A stretch of 64,000 nt of DNA from Leeuwenhoekiella sp044542075 (GTDB lineage: Bacteria > Bacteroidota > Bacteroidia > Flavobacteriales > Flavobacteriaceae), in the NCBI RefSeq assembly GCF_044542075.1, contig NZ_JBITTU010000001.1, forward strand, positions 558,001 to 622,000, written 5' to 3'. A program made the position numbers and the translations under genes. Shown in pieces: positions 43,377 through 53,104 of the stretch (its first letter is position 1; each line of letters opens with the position of its first letter). Below the pieces are notes generated by a model that searched no databases, was not told the DNA's origin, and saw only the letters and a list, made by a program, of their open reading frames with translations.

Positions 43377-44777
43377 ATGAAAAAACAAATTGTATATAGA
43401 TTTTTCCTTTTAGGAGCTGTACCATTTCTACTTGCGTCTTGCTTTGCTGCTAAAGATTATGAGCGACCAGAAGAAATTATCAACGATCTTAATTTTCGCA
43501 CAGATAATATCGCGGCAGACAGCTCTAATGTGTCTATGGTTGTCTGGCAGGATCTTTTTACAGATCCTTTGCTTCAACAACATATACAGGAAGGACTGGA
43601 GCAGAATATAGATATTCGCGTAGCCTTACAGCAGATATTAGCTGCTCAGGCATATTTTAAACAAGGGAAGCAAGGTTATTTTCCCACTTTGAGCGTAACT
43701 CCTCAATACACACATCAAGAGCTGTCTTCAAACAGTCAGTTTGGAAATCAGTTTTCAAAACTTGACGTGTATCAACTTGCCGGAAATTTATCATGGGAAG
43801 CAGATATCTGGGGAAAAATACGCAGTAACGAACGCGCTTTTGCAGCTTCTTATTTACAAACTATTGAAGCGCACCGCGCGGTTAAAACACAGCTGATTGC
43901 TAATATCGCTTCTGCTTATTTTCAGCTTTTATCACTTGATGAGCAGTTACGTGTTACTGAAGAAACAATTGAAACCCGTAGTAGTAGTTTAGAAACTACC
44001 CGAGCGCTTAAAGAGGCAGGTAATGTTACCGAAGTAGGTGTAAAACAAACTGAGGCGCAATTATACACCGCACAAGCACTACGCCTTGACATTTTAAATC
44101 AGATACGTTTACAGGAGAATAGTTTATCTATACTTTTAGGTAAACAACCAGGACCTATATCTCGCAGCAAACTTAGTGAGCAGTCAATAACTACTCCGCT
44201 TAAAACGGGAGTGCCTGCAGAGCTTTTAAGCAATCGCCCAGATGTACGAGCTTCAGAATTTAACTTGATGAATGCCTTTGAGCTTACTAACGTAGCCCGA
44301 AGTAGTTTTTATCCTTCGTTGACGTTAACGGCTTCTGGTGGTTTTCAAAGTCTTGATTTTGAAAAATTATTTGACACAAGCTCTTTATTTGCAACAATAG
44401 TAGGTGGTTTAACTCAGCCTATATTTAATGGCCGAAAAATTCGTACACAATATGAAGTGTCACAAGCACAGCAGGAACAGGCGAAGCTTAATTTTAGAAA
44501 AACCCTTTTAACAGCTACACGCGAAGTTTCTGATGCCCTTTACTCGTATGAGATTGCCACAGAAAAACTAGAAGTTAAGAAGAACGAATTTGAAGCTTAT
44601 GATATAGCTACAAGCTATTCTGAAGAACTTTTAGACAATGGTCTTGTAAATTATCTTGAAGTATTAACCGCAAGACAGAATGCCCTAAATTCTAGTCTTG
44701 ATGTTGTGAATACACGATTTAATCAACTACAAGCCATAGTAAATTTATATGAAGCTTTAGGCGGTGGATTAGAATAA
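43377..44777 (+). CDS. TolC-type outer-membrane efflux lipoprotein (NodT family)
   Basis: The 466-residue protein starts with a lipoprotein signal (LLASC, Cys at 22) and contains the two TolC repeats of long helices (about 60-255 and 265-460), with the conserved region LLSNRPDVRASEFNLMNA between them. Three trimers form the channel that joins the adaptor and pump. The ATG follows the permease stop by 2 bases. A terminator closes the operon. Confidence 0.94.
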   Translation: MKKQIVYRFFLLGAVPFLLASCFAAKDYERPEEIINDLNFRTDNIAADSSNVSMVVWQDLFTDPLLQQHIQEGLEQNIDIRVALQQILAAQAYFKQGKQGYFPTLSVTPQYTHQELSSNSQFGNQFSKLDVYQLAGNLSWEADIWGKIRSNERAFAASYLQTIEAHRAVKTQLIANIASAYFQLLSLDEQLRVTEETIETRSSSLETTRALKEAGNVTEVGVKQTEAQLYTAQALRLDILNQIRLQENSLSILLGKQPGPISRSKLSEQSITTPLKTGVPAELLSNRPDVRASEFNLMNAFELTNVARSSFYPSLTLTASGGFQSLDFEKLFDTSSLFATIVGGLTQPIFNGRKIRTQYEVSQAQQEQAKLNFRKTLLTATREVSDALYSYEIATEKLEVKKNEFEAYDIATSYSEELLDNGLVNYLEVLTARQNALNSSLDVVNTRFNQLQAIVNLYEALGGGLE

Positions 44778-44823
44778 TAAAAATTGGAGTGTCTTTTACC
44801 CCTAAGTAAATTATATATCCAAA

Positions 44824-44856
44824 AAAACCGGTAACCCTTTAAAGAGTGCCGGTTTT
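44824..44856. terminator. Bidirectional terminator, efflux operon / CYTH gene
   Basis: Arms AAAACCGG (44824-44831) and CCGGTTTT (44849-44856), extended inward by two pairs, with A-run before and T-run after. It serves both converging units. Confidence 0.85.
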
Positions 44857-44880
44857 TTATTTACTACAATTTAAGCTTTT

Positions 44881-45348
44881 CTACCATCTGGTAAATGGGT
44901 TCTTACTAAGTTGCGAATTATAATACCGTACATCACCGGTTACCTCATCGCCCAGCCAGTCTGGTTTTATAAATTCTTCGTCAGGGTTCTTTAATTCTAT
45001 TTCAGCTAACTTGAGTCCTTGATTATCATCATAAAACTCATCAACTTCATAGGTGTGCTCCCCTACCTTAACCTCATATCTCGTCTTAGAGATAGCTCCT
45101 GGTTCACATAAGAGTAGAAGCTCATTTGCTTCAGTTATATTTATTTCTTTTTCCCACTCAAATCGCGTTGTGCCACTTTTATCAGACTTTCCTTTTATGG
45201 TTAAATAGCCCTTATCATTACGTATCCTTATGCGTACTGCACGAGACGGATTACTGTTTAAATAGCCTTGTTTTATTTCGCTTTGCGAAAAAGCTTCATT
45301 TTTAAAAACATCACTTTTTACTAAAAATTTACGTTCAATCTCCAGCAT
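44881..45348 (-). CDS. CYTH domain protein (inorganic triphosphatase-like)
   Basis: A 155-residue single-domain CYTH protein. The signature ExExK appears as EIERKFL at residues 3-9, and basic/acidic tunnel residues follow (RAVRIRIRNDKGYLTIKGK, RFEWEKEI, EVDEFYDD). Small bacterial CYTH proteins are mostly inorganic triphosphatases. It starts 1 base before the stop of the preceding gene, so both are co-transcribed. Confidence 0.9.
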   Translation of the reverse strand: MLEIERKFLVKSDVFKNEAFSQSEIKQGYLNSNPSRAVRIRIRNDKGYLTIKGKSDKSGTTRFEWEKEINITEANELLLLCEPGAISKTRYEVKVGEHTYEVDEFYDDNQGLKLAEIELKNPDEEFIKPDWLGDEVTGDVRYYNSQLSKNPFTRW

Positions 45349-45349
45349 T

Positions 45350-46006
45350 CTAATTCGCTATTTTTTTTATTTCGTCAGACTCAATTCTATTTTCACTGTA
45401 AGTATTAAATGCTAAATATTGCATTGTTTGTACAATAGCCTTTGGCTTAATACTTTGATATTTTTGTAATGGACCTACTAAAAATAAGTTGAACACTTTA
45501 AAAGCACCAACAGCCAGTTTCTCAAGAGTGCGTTGTTCTTCACGATTACCGGCTAGCAATGAAGGCTGAAGAAAATACGTTTCTTTAATATTATGTTTTA
45601 AAACATCACGCTCCATTTCCCCTTTTGTTTTATTGTAAAACACACTGCTCTTAGGGTCTGCACCTAAAGCTGAAATTACAATGAGTTTAGGAATGTTATT
45701 AGCACTGCATAATTTTGCAGCAGCAACGGGTATCCCGTAGTCTATTTTTTTATATTCTTCTTTATCACTTGTCTTAGCCTGCGTCGTACCTATACAGCAA
45801 AAAACCACATCTGCTTTAAAAGCGTCTTTGTACTTTTGTAATTCAAAAAGATCAACTACGTGTTCTTCTAACTTAGGATGTGAAATACCTGATTTTCTTC
45901 TGTGAAAACTTACTAATTTATCATATCTGGCATCTGCTAAAATTGATTTTGCTAATGCCTCCCCTACTAAACCGGTGATTCCTAAAAGTAGTGCTGTTTT
46001 TCCCAT
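45350..46006 (-). CDS. NAD(P)-binding Rossmann-fold protein (TIP30-like)
   Basis: A 218-residue atypical short-chain dehydrogenase-like protein. The nucleotide motif is GITGLVGEAL (about 9-18); VFCCIGTTQAK follows the third strand. No catalytic Tyr/Lys pair in the classical spacing is clear: YNKTKGEME provides a possible YxxxK. It resembles the HTATIP2/TIP30 group of unknown role. Coupled with the CYTH gene by a one-base gap. Confidence 0.82.
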   Translation of the reverse strand: MGKTALLLGITGLVGEALAKSILADARYDKLVSFHRRKSGISHPKLEEHVVDLFELQKYKDAFKADVVFCCIGTTQAKTSDKEEYKKIDYGIPVAAAKLCSANNIPKLIVISALGADPKSSVFYNKTKGEMERDVLKHNIKETYFLQPSLLAGNREEQRTLEKLAVGAFKVFNLFLVGPLQKYQSIKPKAIVQTMQYLAFNTYSENRIESDEIKKIAN

Positions 46007-46147
46007 TGTTACTTATTTTCAAATAATTACACTATACACAACTTGTTATATATGTATTTTGAAAACTACTAAAACCGAATTAAAATACTGCCAAATAAAA
46101 CCTAAGCTATCTATAAATAATACTTAGTAGGTAACTTTACAGTTGCT

Positions 46148-47251
46148 ATGGAAGAGTCTCCTAAAAAAAGAAAAATAATACATGTTGATATGGATGCGTT
46201 TTACGCTTCTGTAGAGCAGCTAGACAATCCTGAGCTTCGCGGTAAACCTGTTGCCGTAGGCGGCGGCTCAGAGCGCGGCGTAGTTAGCGCTGCGAGTTAT
46301 GAGGCGAGAAAATATGGTGTGCGTAGCGCGATGGCCGGTGGTCTCGCTCGTAGACTGTGTCCAGAACTTATATTTGTAAAAACCCGTTTTGAACGATACC
46401 GGGAAATTAGTGCTCAAATACGTGAGGTGTTTTTTGAATACACAGACCTAGTAGAACCTTTATCACTCGATGAAGCCTACCTCGATGTAACCGAAAATAA
46501 AAAAGGCAATCCCAGCGCCAGTTTAATTGCTAAAGAAATACGAGCAAAAATTAAAGAGAAAACCGGCCTTAATGCATCTGCAGGCATCTCTGTAAATAAA
46601 TTTATAGCTAAGGTTGCCAGCGATATCAACAAACCAAATGGTCAAAAAACCATAGGGCCAGAAGAGGTGATTCCGTTTTTAGAAAAACTTGATATTCGTA
46701 AATTTTACGGTGTAGGTAAAGTTACCGCTGAGAAAATGTATCAACTAGGGATTTTTACAGGGAATGATTTAAAATTAAAATCGCTAGAATACCTTCAGGA
46801 TAAATTTGGCAAAAGTGGTACGTTTTACTACAATGTGGTACGCGGTATTCATAACAGCCAGGTAAAGCCAGACCGCATTCGCAAATCTCTGGGAGCCGAG
46901 CGCACGTTTAGCGAAAATATAGCTTCAGAAATATTTATGATAGAACGTCTTGAAAATATTGCAGAAGAGATAGAACGTAGACTCAAAAAATCTGATGTAG
47001 CTGGCAAGACTGTTACTTTAAAAATTAAATACAGTGATTTTACTTTAAAAACGCGCAGTAAGACTCTACCTTATTTTATACGCTCTAAGGAAGTGATTTT
47101 AGAAACCGCAAGAGAATTACTCTTTCAAGAAAAGATGGAAAACAGCGTGCGCTTACTGGGTATTACGCTTGCTAATTTAAATACTGAAGATCGGGATCAT
47201 AAAAGCATAGAGCAAAAAGTCATAGCGGTACAACTCAAATTTGAATTTTAG
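46148..47251 (+). CDS. dinB: DNA polymerase IV
   Basis: A Y-family translesion polymerase of 367 residues. Metal-binding residues are D14 (HVDMDAFYASVEQ) and D108-E109 (SLDEAYLDV). The fingers, thumb (with the helix-hairpin-helix around KFYGVGKVTAEKM) and little finger follow. It copies past damaged bases and slippage sites with low fidelity. The usual C-terminal beta-clamp motif is hard to see in the short end VQLKFEF, which may itself serve as one. Single gene, divergent from the upstream one. Confidence 0.96.
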   Translation: MEESPKKRKIIHVDMDAFYASVEQLDNPELRGKPVAVGGGSERGVVSAASYEARKYGVRSAMAGGLARRLCPELIFVKTRFERYREISAQIREVFFEYTDLVEPLSLDEAYLDVTENKKGNPSASLIAKEIRAKIKEKTGLNASAGISVNKFIAKVASDINKPNGQKTIGPEEVIPFLEKLDIRKFYGVGKVTAEKMYQLGIFTGNDLKLKSLEYLQDKFGKSGTFYYNVVRGIHNSQVKPDRIRKSLGAERTFSENIASEIFMIERLENIAEEIERRLKKSDVAGKTVTLKIKYSDFTLKTRSKTLPYFIRSKEVILETARELLFQEKMENSVRLLGITLANLNTEDRDHKSIEQKVIAVQLKFEF

Positions 47252-47255
47252 AACT

Positions 47256-47293
47256 AAAAAAAGCCTTTCAATTTAAAACTGAAAGGCTTTTTA
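47256..47293. terminator. Bidirectional terminator, dinB / pyk
   Basis: AGCCTTTCA (47262-47270) pairs with TGAAAGGCT (47280-47288) around a 9-base A/T-rich loop, flanked by A- and T-runs between converging genes. Confidence 0.85.
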
Positions 47294-47312
47294 ATTTTAT
47301 CTAATGGGCCTT

Positions 47313-48749
47313 TTAGGTACCTTGAATTTCTCTAACACGCAGGGTGTTAACCATCCCTTTTTCACTAATTGGCATAGCTGCAAGGCTAATTACCATATCT
47401 CCTACTTCTAAATACCCCTGATCTCTTGCGATACGGTTAATATCACGTACTGTCTCATCTGTAGAAACAAACTTGTCGTAATAGAATGCTTTAACCCCCC
47501 AAAGTAAATTAAGTTGTGTTAAGATAATTCGGTTAGATGTAAATACAAGAATATGAGATTTTGGTCTCCACGCAGAAATTTGAAAAGCAGTATAACCACT
47601 ATTTGTAAGGGTAGTAATCGCTTTTGCGTCTATCTCATTTGCCATTAAGGCTGCGTGGTAACAAATCGCTTTAGTAATGTATCTGTTAGTACGTATATGA
47701 GGTGGTGTATGTGGTACTTTAATAAGATCAGAATCTTCTACCTTACGTAAGATAGAAGACATACGCTCAATAACCTGTACCGGGTATTTACCTACTGAAG
47801 TCTCACCACTTAACATTACAGCATCTGCCCCATCCATAACCGAGTTTGCTACGTCGTTAACTTCTGCTCGTGTTGGGGTTAAACTCTCTATCATCGTTTC
47901 CATCATTTGAGTAGCGATAATAACCGGGATACGTGCTTTTTTAGCAGCAAGCACAAGTTCTTTTTGAATAAGCGGAACTTCTTCTGCAGGGATCTCAACA
48001 CCCAGATCTCCACGAGCCACCATAAGACCATCACTATAAGCAACAATCTTATCTATATTTTTAACAGCTTCTGGCTTCTCTATTTTAGATATAATAGGAA
48101 TTTTATGTTCTGAATGCTCTTTAATAAGATCCTGAAGTTGAATTAAATCTCCTTCATGACGTACAAATGAAAGGGCTAACCAATCTACTTTTTGGCTAAT
48201 TGCAAAAATAGCATCTTCAATATCCTTTTCGGTCAGGGCCGGAAGTGAAATATTTGTGTTCGGTAGATTAACACCTTTACGAGATTTTAATGGCCCTCCC
48301 TGTATTACTACAGTTTCTACCTCATTTTCTTTATCTGTTTTAAGAACTTCAAAAATTAATTTTCCATCGTCAAGAAGTATACGCTCACCTTTATTAACAT
48401 CTCTTGGGAAGTGCTGATAATTCATATAAACACGCTCCTTAGTACCTTCAAACTCTTCTTTAGTAGAGAATGTTATGATATCTCCGGGATTAACCTCAAC
48501 CCCTTCTTTCATGATACCTACACGAAGTTTAGGCCCTTGTAAATCTGCAAGTATTGCTGTATTATAACCAAACTCATCGCTTAAGCTACGTATCATCTCA
48601 ATACGTTCTTTAACGGCATCGTAATCTGCGTGTGAGAAGTTAATTCTAAATACATCTACACCCGCTTTAATCATTTCGTGTAGTACTTCTTTCTTACTGG
48701 TTGCGGGTCCTAGAGTTGCAACAATTTTAGTTTTCTTCTTATTTGACAT
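47313..48749 (-). CDS. pyk: Pyruvate kinase
   Basis: A 478-residue glycolytic enzyme that transfers phosphate from phosphoenolpyruvate to ADP. The barrel starts with KIVATLGPATS, the active-site segments include RINFSHA and the signature IISKIEKPEAV, followed by MVARGDLGVEIP. The length and C-terminal domain are normal. Its start overlaps the stop of the IPExxxVDY gene by one base, a flavobacterial pair also seen elsewhere. Confidence 0.97.
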   Translation of the reverse strand: MSNKKKTKIVATLGPATSKKEVLHEMIKAGVDVFRINFSHADYDAVKERIEMIRSLSDEFGYNTAILADLQGPKLRVGIMKEGVEVNPGDIITFSTKEEFEGTKERVYMNYQHFPRDVNKGERILLDDGKLIFEVLKTDKENEVETVVIQGGPLKSRKGVNLPNTNISLPALTEKDIEDAIFAISQKVDWLALSFVRHEGDLIQLQDLIKEHSEHKIPIISKIEKPEAVKNIDKIVAYSDGLMVARGDLGVEIPAEEVPLIQKELVLAAKKARIPVIIATQMMETMIESLTPTRAEVNDVANSVMDGADAVMLSGETSVGKYPVQVIERMSSILRKVEDSDLIKVPHTPPHIRTNRYITKAICYHAALMANEIDAKAITTLTNSGYTAFQISAWRPKSHILVFTSNRIILTQLNLLWGVKAFYYDKFVSTDETVRDINRIARDQGYLEVGDMVISLAAMPISEKGMVNTLRVREIQGT

Positions 48750-49237
48750 TATTCAAAAATTAAATTTTGTTTAGATTTTAAGGAACTTACGTTAACATCG
48801 TAAGCCGTTATTATTTGGGATATTTGATTTAATTGATTAACCAGAGTTTGTACATTAACTTTCCCTGAATCACTTTCAATTTTCAGCAAATAATCTGCAT
48901 TTTTTACTTCAGGAACTAAATTAAAGGTTTTAAAATGTTCTCCTGCAGATTCTGCAAATAGATCATTATTCAAAACCCGGGAAAAGTCCTTAAACTTGTT
49001 TTTATTGCTTATAAGTGTATAATATACATAGTTTTTTACATCATCATATTGTAATGTGGGAAAACTATACGTATCGTTCTTTGTATAATAGTTTACATCT
49101 TTTGCACATTTAAGGCGCAAGCCCGCATATTTATTAAGCATAAATGCAATGCGGTAATCTTCTAGAGAGCAATGTATTGCAATTAATGCAAAATCATATT
49201 CAAACGTATCGTCCAATAAAAGTTTTAAAGCTGCCAT
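48749..49237 (-). CDS. IPExxxVDY family protein
   Basis: A 162-residue protein of a family found in Bacteroidota next to pyk and rnc. Segments DYRIAFMLNKYAGLRLKC and FSRVLNN are family-like; no catalytic motif is known. It is coupled to pyk by a shared base and is separated from rnc by about 100 bases. Function unknown. Confidence 0.85.
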   Translation of the reverse strand: MAALKLLLDDTFEYDFALIAIHCSLEDYRIAFMLNKYAGLRLKCAKDVNYYTKNDTYSFPTLQYDDVKNYVYYTLISNKNKFKDFSRVLNNDLFAESAGEHFKTFNLVPEVKNADYLLKIESDSGKVNVQTLVNQLNQISQIITAYDVNVSSLKSKQNLIFE

Positions 49238-49333
49238 AGACTTATTTGAGCATCTAAATATAGTTAAAGTCTAACAGATAAATATGTCTTTAGCCTTAAC
49301 TAAATGTAAAATGAGAATCAATGCTAAATTGAT

Positions 49334-50080
49334 TTAGTTAAAACGATGCAAATCTATTTTATTCTGAAAAACGTAATAGGCTCTTTTTGCAGCTTTTTCT
49401 TCAGCTTTCTTTTTAGAAGTAGATCGTGCTTTTGCAACTTGCTTACCATCAATAGATAGCTTAACAGAAAAGTGTCGTATCACATCAAGCCCCGAATCTT
49501 CGTATGTATCAAATTCAAAATTTCGCTTTTCTTTTTGGCACCACTCAATTAAAAGGCTTTTGTAGCTAATTACCCTACCTTCTAACTTCTCAATATCTAC
49601 ATACGGGTCTATTACCCGCTTACCTATAAATTTACAACAGTATTTATACCCGCGATCCTGATAAATAGCACCTACAAGCGACTCAAATAAATTACCGTGC
49701 ACATTTGTTCCAAAGTTTTCCTTAGGTATTGCAGCTCTCATAAGGTTCAACAAATTGAGATCTCTGCCTAATTCGTTTAAATGCTCCCTGCTCACAACTT
49801 TAGATCGCATTTTTGTAAGATATCCCTCATCTCCCTTACCTACCTCATCAAAGAGATAAGCTGCTATTACACTACCTAGCATAGCATCGCCTAAAAATTC
49901 TAAGCGTTCATAGTTAAAGGCATGGCCTTTATTGTTTTGCAAACCCATAGACCTATGTGTAAATGCTTCTTCATAGTGTCTAATGTTGCGAGGTTTAAAA
50001 CCAATTATTGCCTTAATCGTGGCAAAAAAATTCCCGTCCTTTTCAGGACGGGAAGTAAATATGTTGCGAATCGCACTCAT
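49334..50080 (-). CDS. rnc: Ribonuclease III
   Basis: Cleaves double-stranded RNA during rRNA and mRNA processing. The 248 residues have the signature NYERLEFLGDAML, a catalytic DLFESLVGAIYQDRG-type segment (here NLFESLVGAIYQDRG), and a C-terminal double-stranded RNA-binding domain (about 170-243). It lies 6 bases after fabF in the acpP-fabF-rnc order common in bacteria. Confidence 0.97.
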   Translation of the reverse strand: MSAIRNIFTSRPEKDGNFFATIKAIIGFKPRNIRHYEEAFTHRSMGLQNNKGHAFNYERLEFLGDAMLGSVIAAYLFDEVGKGDEGYLTKMRSKVVSREHLNELGRDLNLLNLMRAAIPKENFGTNVHGNLFESLVGAIYQDRGYKYCCKFIGKRVIDPYVDIEKLEGRVISYKSLLIEWCQKEKRNFEFDTYEDSGLDVIRHFSVKLSIDGKQVAKARSTSKKKAEEKAAKRAYYVFQNKIDLHRFN

Positions 50081-50086
50081 ATATGA

Positions 50087-51340
50087 TTATTCGCTAAACT
50101 TTTTGAATATGACACAAGCATTGTGACCTCCAAAACCAAATGTGTTGCTCATAGCAACATTTACCTCACGTTTTTGAGCTTTGTTCAAAGTTAGGTTTAA
50201 TGAAGAATCAATATTCTCATCAACCGTCGTATGGTTTATTGTAGGTGGTACTAGACCATGTTGCATTGCTAATATTGAAGCAATAGCTTCAATAGCACCC
50301 GCAGCACCTAATAAATGACCAGTCATTGACTTGGTTGAGTTGATATTGATATCTTTAGCATGCTCTCCAAAAACTTTAGTAATTGCTTTAAGTTCTGCTA
50401 CATCACCTAAGGGGGTTGAAGTCCCATGGGTATTAATAGCATCTACTTCTTCTGGTCGTATATTAGCATCGCGTAAGCAATTAAGCATTACACGCTCTAC
50501 ACCTATACCTTCAGGATGAGGAGCTGTCATATGATATGCATCACTAGACATACCGCCTCCGGCAATTTCTGCATAGATTTTAGCGCCTCTTGCTTTAGCG
50601 TGCTCGTATTCTTCGAGAATTAAAGCTCCTGCACCTTCTCCTAAAACAAAACCATCGCGGGTTGAGTCAAAAGGACGTGAAGCTGTTTCTGGGCTTTCGT
50701 TTCTGGTTGACAAAGCATGCATAGCGTTAAACCCGCCCATACCTGCTTTTGTTACTGCTGCTTCACTACCTCCCGTAACAATAATATCACAATGTCCTAA
50801 ACGTATATAGTTTAGAGCATCTATCATTGCATTAGCAGATGATGCACAAGCTGAAACTGTCGTATAATTAGGCCCCATAAAACCATGTTTGATAGAGATA
50901 TTGCCCGGGGCGATATCTGCAATCATTTTAGGTATAAAGAATGGGTTAAATCTTGGAGTACCATCACCCTGGGCAAAGTTTGTAACTTCATCCTGAAAGG
51001 TTTCCAGTCCACCAATACCAGCTCCCCAAATAACACCAACTCTAAATTTATCTACCTCGTCAAGATTTATTCCTGCATCTTTGATAGCCTGATCAGAAGA
51101 TACTAATGCATACTGTGCAAAGCGATCTAGTTTACGGGCTTCTTTTCTGTCAAAGAAATCTTCGGCATTAAAATTTTTGAGCTCACAAGCGAATTTGGTT
51201 TTAAACTTCTCTGCGTCAAAATACGTAATTGGGGCACAGCCACTCTTACCTGTACTCAATCCTTCCCAATATTCTTCAATATTGTTCCCGATTGGCGTAA
51301 GCGCACCAAGACCTGTTACAACGACTCGCTTTAACTCCAT
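50087..51340 (-). CDS. fabF: Beta-ketoacyl-ACP synthase II
   Basis: Condensing enzyme of fatty acid elongation, 417 residues. The Cys-His-His triad is in VSACASSANAM, NTHGTSTPLGD and GHLLGAAGAIEA. The start (MELKRVVVTGLGALTPIG) lies 19 bases after the acyl carrier protein gene. Length and motifs are complete; FabF rather than FabB is indicated by the neighbourhood and the sequence VVVTGLGALTP. Confidence 0.97.
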   Translation of the reverse strand: MELKRVVVTGLGALTPIGNNIEEYWEGLSTGKSGCAPITYFDAEKFKTKFACELKNFNAEDFFDRKEARKLDRFAQYALVSSDQAIKDAGINLDEVDKFRVGVIWGAGIGGLETFQDEVTNFAQGDGTPRFNPFFIPKMIADIAPGNISIKHGFMGPNYTTVSACASSANAMIDALNYIRLGHCDIIVTGGSEAAVTKAGMGGFNAMHALSTRNESPETASRPFDSTRDGFVLGEGAGALILEEYEHAKARGAKIYAEIAGGGMSSDAYHMTAPHPEGIGVERVMLNCLRDANIRPEEVDAINTHGTSTPLGDVAELKAITKVFGEHAKDININSTKSMTGHLLGAAGAIEAIASILAMQHGLVPPTINHTTVDENIDSSLNLTLNKAQKREVNVAMSNTFGFGGHNACVIFKKFSE

Positions 51341-51359
51341 AAGGTAATTTGCTTTCTTC

Positions 51360-51593
51360 TTATTTTGCTTCTTCTATATAGGAAATAGCTTGGCCTACAG
51401 TAGCTATATTTTCTGCCTGGTCGTCTGGAATCTGAATATCAAATTCTTTTTCAAACTCCATAATAAGCTCAACTGTATCTAACGAGTCTGCTCCTAGGTC
51501 GTTTGTGAAGCTAGCTTCTGCAACAACCTCGTTTTCATCAACGCCTAATTTATCTACGATGATGGCTTTTACTCTTGATGCAATGTCTGACAT
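51360..51593 (-). CDS. acpP: Acyl carrier protein
   Basis: A 77-residue acidic carrier. The phosphopantetheine serine is S37 in the motif ADSLDTVELIMEFE. It shuttles acyl chains for FabF, encoded next to it. The first gene of the acpP-fabF-rnc unit, with an exact -7 box upstream. Confidence 0.97.
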   Translation of the reverse strand: MSDIASRVKAIIVDKLGVDENEVVAEASFTNDLGADSLDTVELIMEFEKEFDIQIPDDQAENIATVGQAISYIEEAK

Positions 51594-51623
51594 AATATTT
51601 AATTTTAAATTTTAATTAGGAGG

Positions 51624-51631
51624 CAAAAATA
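51624..51631 (-). promoter_or_regulatory. -7 box of acpP-fabF-rnc
   Basis: The minus strand reads TATTTTTG, an exact match to TAnnTTTG, about 30 bases before the acpP start. No clean TTG is seen at the usual spacing. Confidence 0.55.
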
Positions 51632-51769
51632 GCAAACTTTACGGTTTTACCACATTCCCTATCTAAAATGTGTCGTTAAAATAAACATTTCCTTTTTAAC
51701 TTTAGATTAAAAACCTTCAAATAAAGGATAATTATACCTTGTTTTGTATCTCCTAAACACCAGTAATGT

Positions 51770-52339
51770 ATGAAACGAATCGTAATTTTTGCATCAGGCA
51801 GTGGTACAAATGCACAGCGTATCGCAGAATATTTTGAAGATCAAAAAGAGGTAGAGGTTGCGCTCATTTTAAGCAATAAAACGACTGCAAAAGTTCTAGA
51901 TCGTGCCACAAATCTCAATATTAGCGGCTTTAGTTTTAACAGAACGGCGTTTTATAAAAGAGATCACGTTCTAAATCTTATTAATTCTGTAAAGCCAGAT
52001 TTAATTGTTCTAGCAGGTTTTTTATGGTTATTTCCTACTTCAATTATAAAGCTTTATGAGGGTAAAATAATAAACATACATCCTGCGCTATTACCTGCTT
52101 ATGGAGGTAAAGGAATGTATGGCACTCATGTACACAATGCTGTGGTAGCGGCAAAAGAGATTGAATCTGGTATCACTATTCATTATGTAACCGAAAATTA
52201 TGATGAGGGCGCAATAATATTTCAGGCTAAGACAAAACTTGATTCAGAAGAAACGGCAGACAGTCTTGCTGCTAAAATTCACAAACTAGAATACGAGCAT
52301 TTTCCCAGAGTTATTTCAGAACTTTTAGAAAAGCAGTAA
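51770..52339 (+). CDS. purN: Phosphoribosylglycinamide formyltransferase
   Basis: Transfers a formyl group to GAR in purine synthesis, 189 residues. The N-terminus (IVIFASGSGTNAQRI) and the catalytic region NIHPALLPAYGGKGMYG, with the essential Asn and His, are complete; the conserved Asp lies in YDEGAIIFQ. Divergent from acpP. Downstream lies RNase HI. Confidence 0.96.
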   Translation: MKRIVIFASGSGTNAQRIAEYFEDQKEVEVALILSNKTTAKVLDRATNLNISGFSFNRTAFYKRDHVLNLINSVKPDLIVLAGFLWLFPTSIIKLYEGKIINIHPALLPAYGGKGMYGTHVHNAVVAAKEIESGITIHYVTENYDEGAIIFQAKTKLDSEETADSLAAKIHKLEYEHFPRVISELLEKQ

Positions 52340-52396
52340 ACAATTAAAATATCATTGAGATTTTCACCTTGTGTGGAAATGAAAAGTAATTTTTCA

Positions 52397-53032
52397 ATGG
52401 CTAAAAAAGAAAAGTTCTACGTTGTTTGGCAAGGGAAAAAACCAGGAATCTACACAAAGTGGAAAGATTGCAAAGCTATGATAGACGGTTTTGCTGGTGC
52501 GCAGTTTAAATCTTTTGAGTCGTTTACTGAAGCGAAAGCGGCTTATAACAAAGATTTTAAAGATGTAAAAGGAAGCTCTAAAACAAAAAAAATACTTTCC
52601 GAAGCAGAAAAACAAAAATACGGTGAGCCTAATCTGTATTCTATTGCGGTTGACGCAGCCAGTTCTGGTAATCCCGGTATTATGGAATATCGCGGCGTAG
52701 AGACTCAAACCCAAAAACAACTCTTTCATCAAGGCCCATTTAAACAAGGTACTAACAATATAGGTGAGTTTCTAGCTCTTGTTCACGGACTCGCTTTTCT
52801 GAAGAAAAATAACAGTGATCGCATCATTTACTCAGATTCCAGAATTGCTATAGGCTGGGTCAAGAAGAAAAAATGCAATACAAAACTTACTGAGAGCCCG
52901 CGCAACAAAGATGTTTATGATCTGGTTAGACGTGCCGAAAATTGGTTAAAAACAAATACATATACTACTGTAATTGTTAAATGGGAAACAAAAGCCTGGG
53001 GAGAAATTCCTGCAGATTTTGGTAGAAAGTAA
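52397..53032 (+). CDS. rnhA: Ribonuclease HI with N-terminal viroplasmin domain
   Basis: Degrades RNA in RNA-DNA hybrids. The start is set at ATG 52397 (MAKKEKFYVVWQG), because the family begins there; the frame is open 14 codons further upstream. Residues 1-46 form a caulimovirus viroplasmin-like domain that binds hybrids, and about 70-210 are the RNase H domain with catalytic residues in AVDAASSGNPG, NNIGEFLAL and YSDSRIAIGWV. This fusion is normal for Bacteroidota. Confidence 0.93.
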   Translation: MAKKEKFYVVWQGKKPGIYTKWKDCKAMIDGFAGAQFKSFESFTEAKAAYNKDFKDVKGSSKTKKILSEAEKQKYGEPNLYSIAVDAASSGNPGIMEYRGVETQTQKQLFHQGPFKQGTNNIGEFLALVHGLAFLKKNNSDRIIYSDSRIAIGWVKKKKCNTKLTESPRNKDVYDLVRRAENWLKTNTYTTVIVKWETKAWGEIPADFGRK

Positions 53033-53082
53033 GTTTAAGTTTACTCTAACGACCATTGTTTAAAATTGCACTGGCAAAACTG

Positions 53083-53090
53083 TATATTTG
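53083..53090 (+). promoter_or_regulatory. -7 box of the sugar kinase unit
   Basis: TATATTTG is an exact TAnnTTTG box, 14 bases before the start codon. The nearest TTG elements are 14 or 24 bases upstream, so the -33 element is uncertain. Confidence 0.5.
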
Positions 53091-53104
53091 CAAAAATTAT
53101 TTGA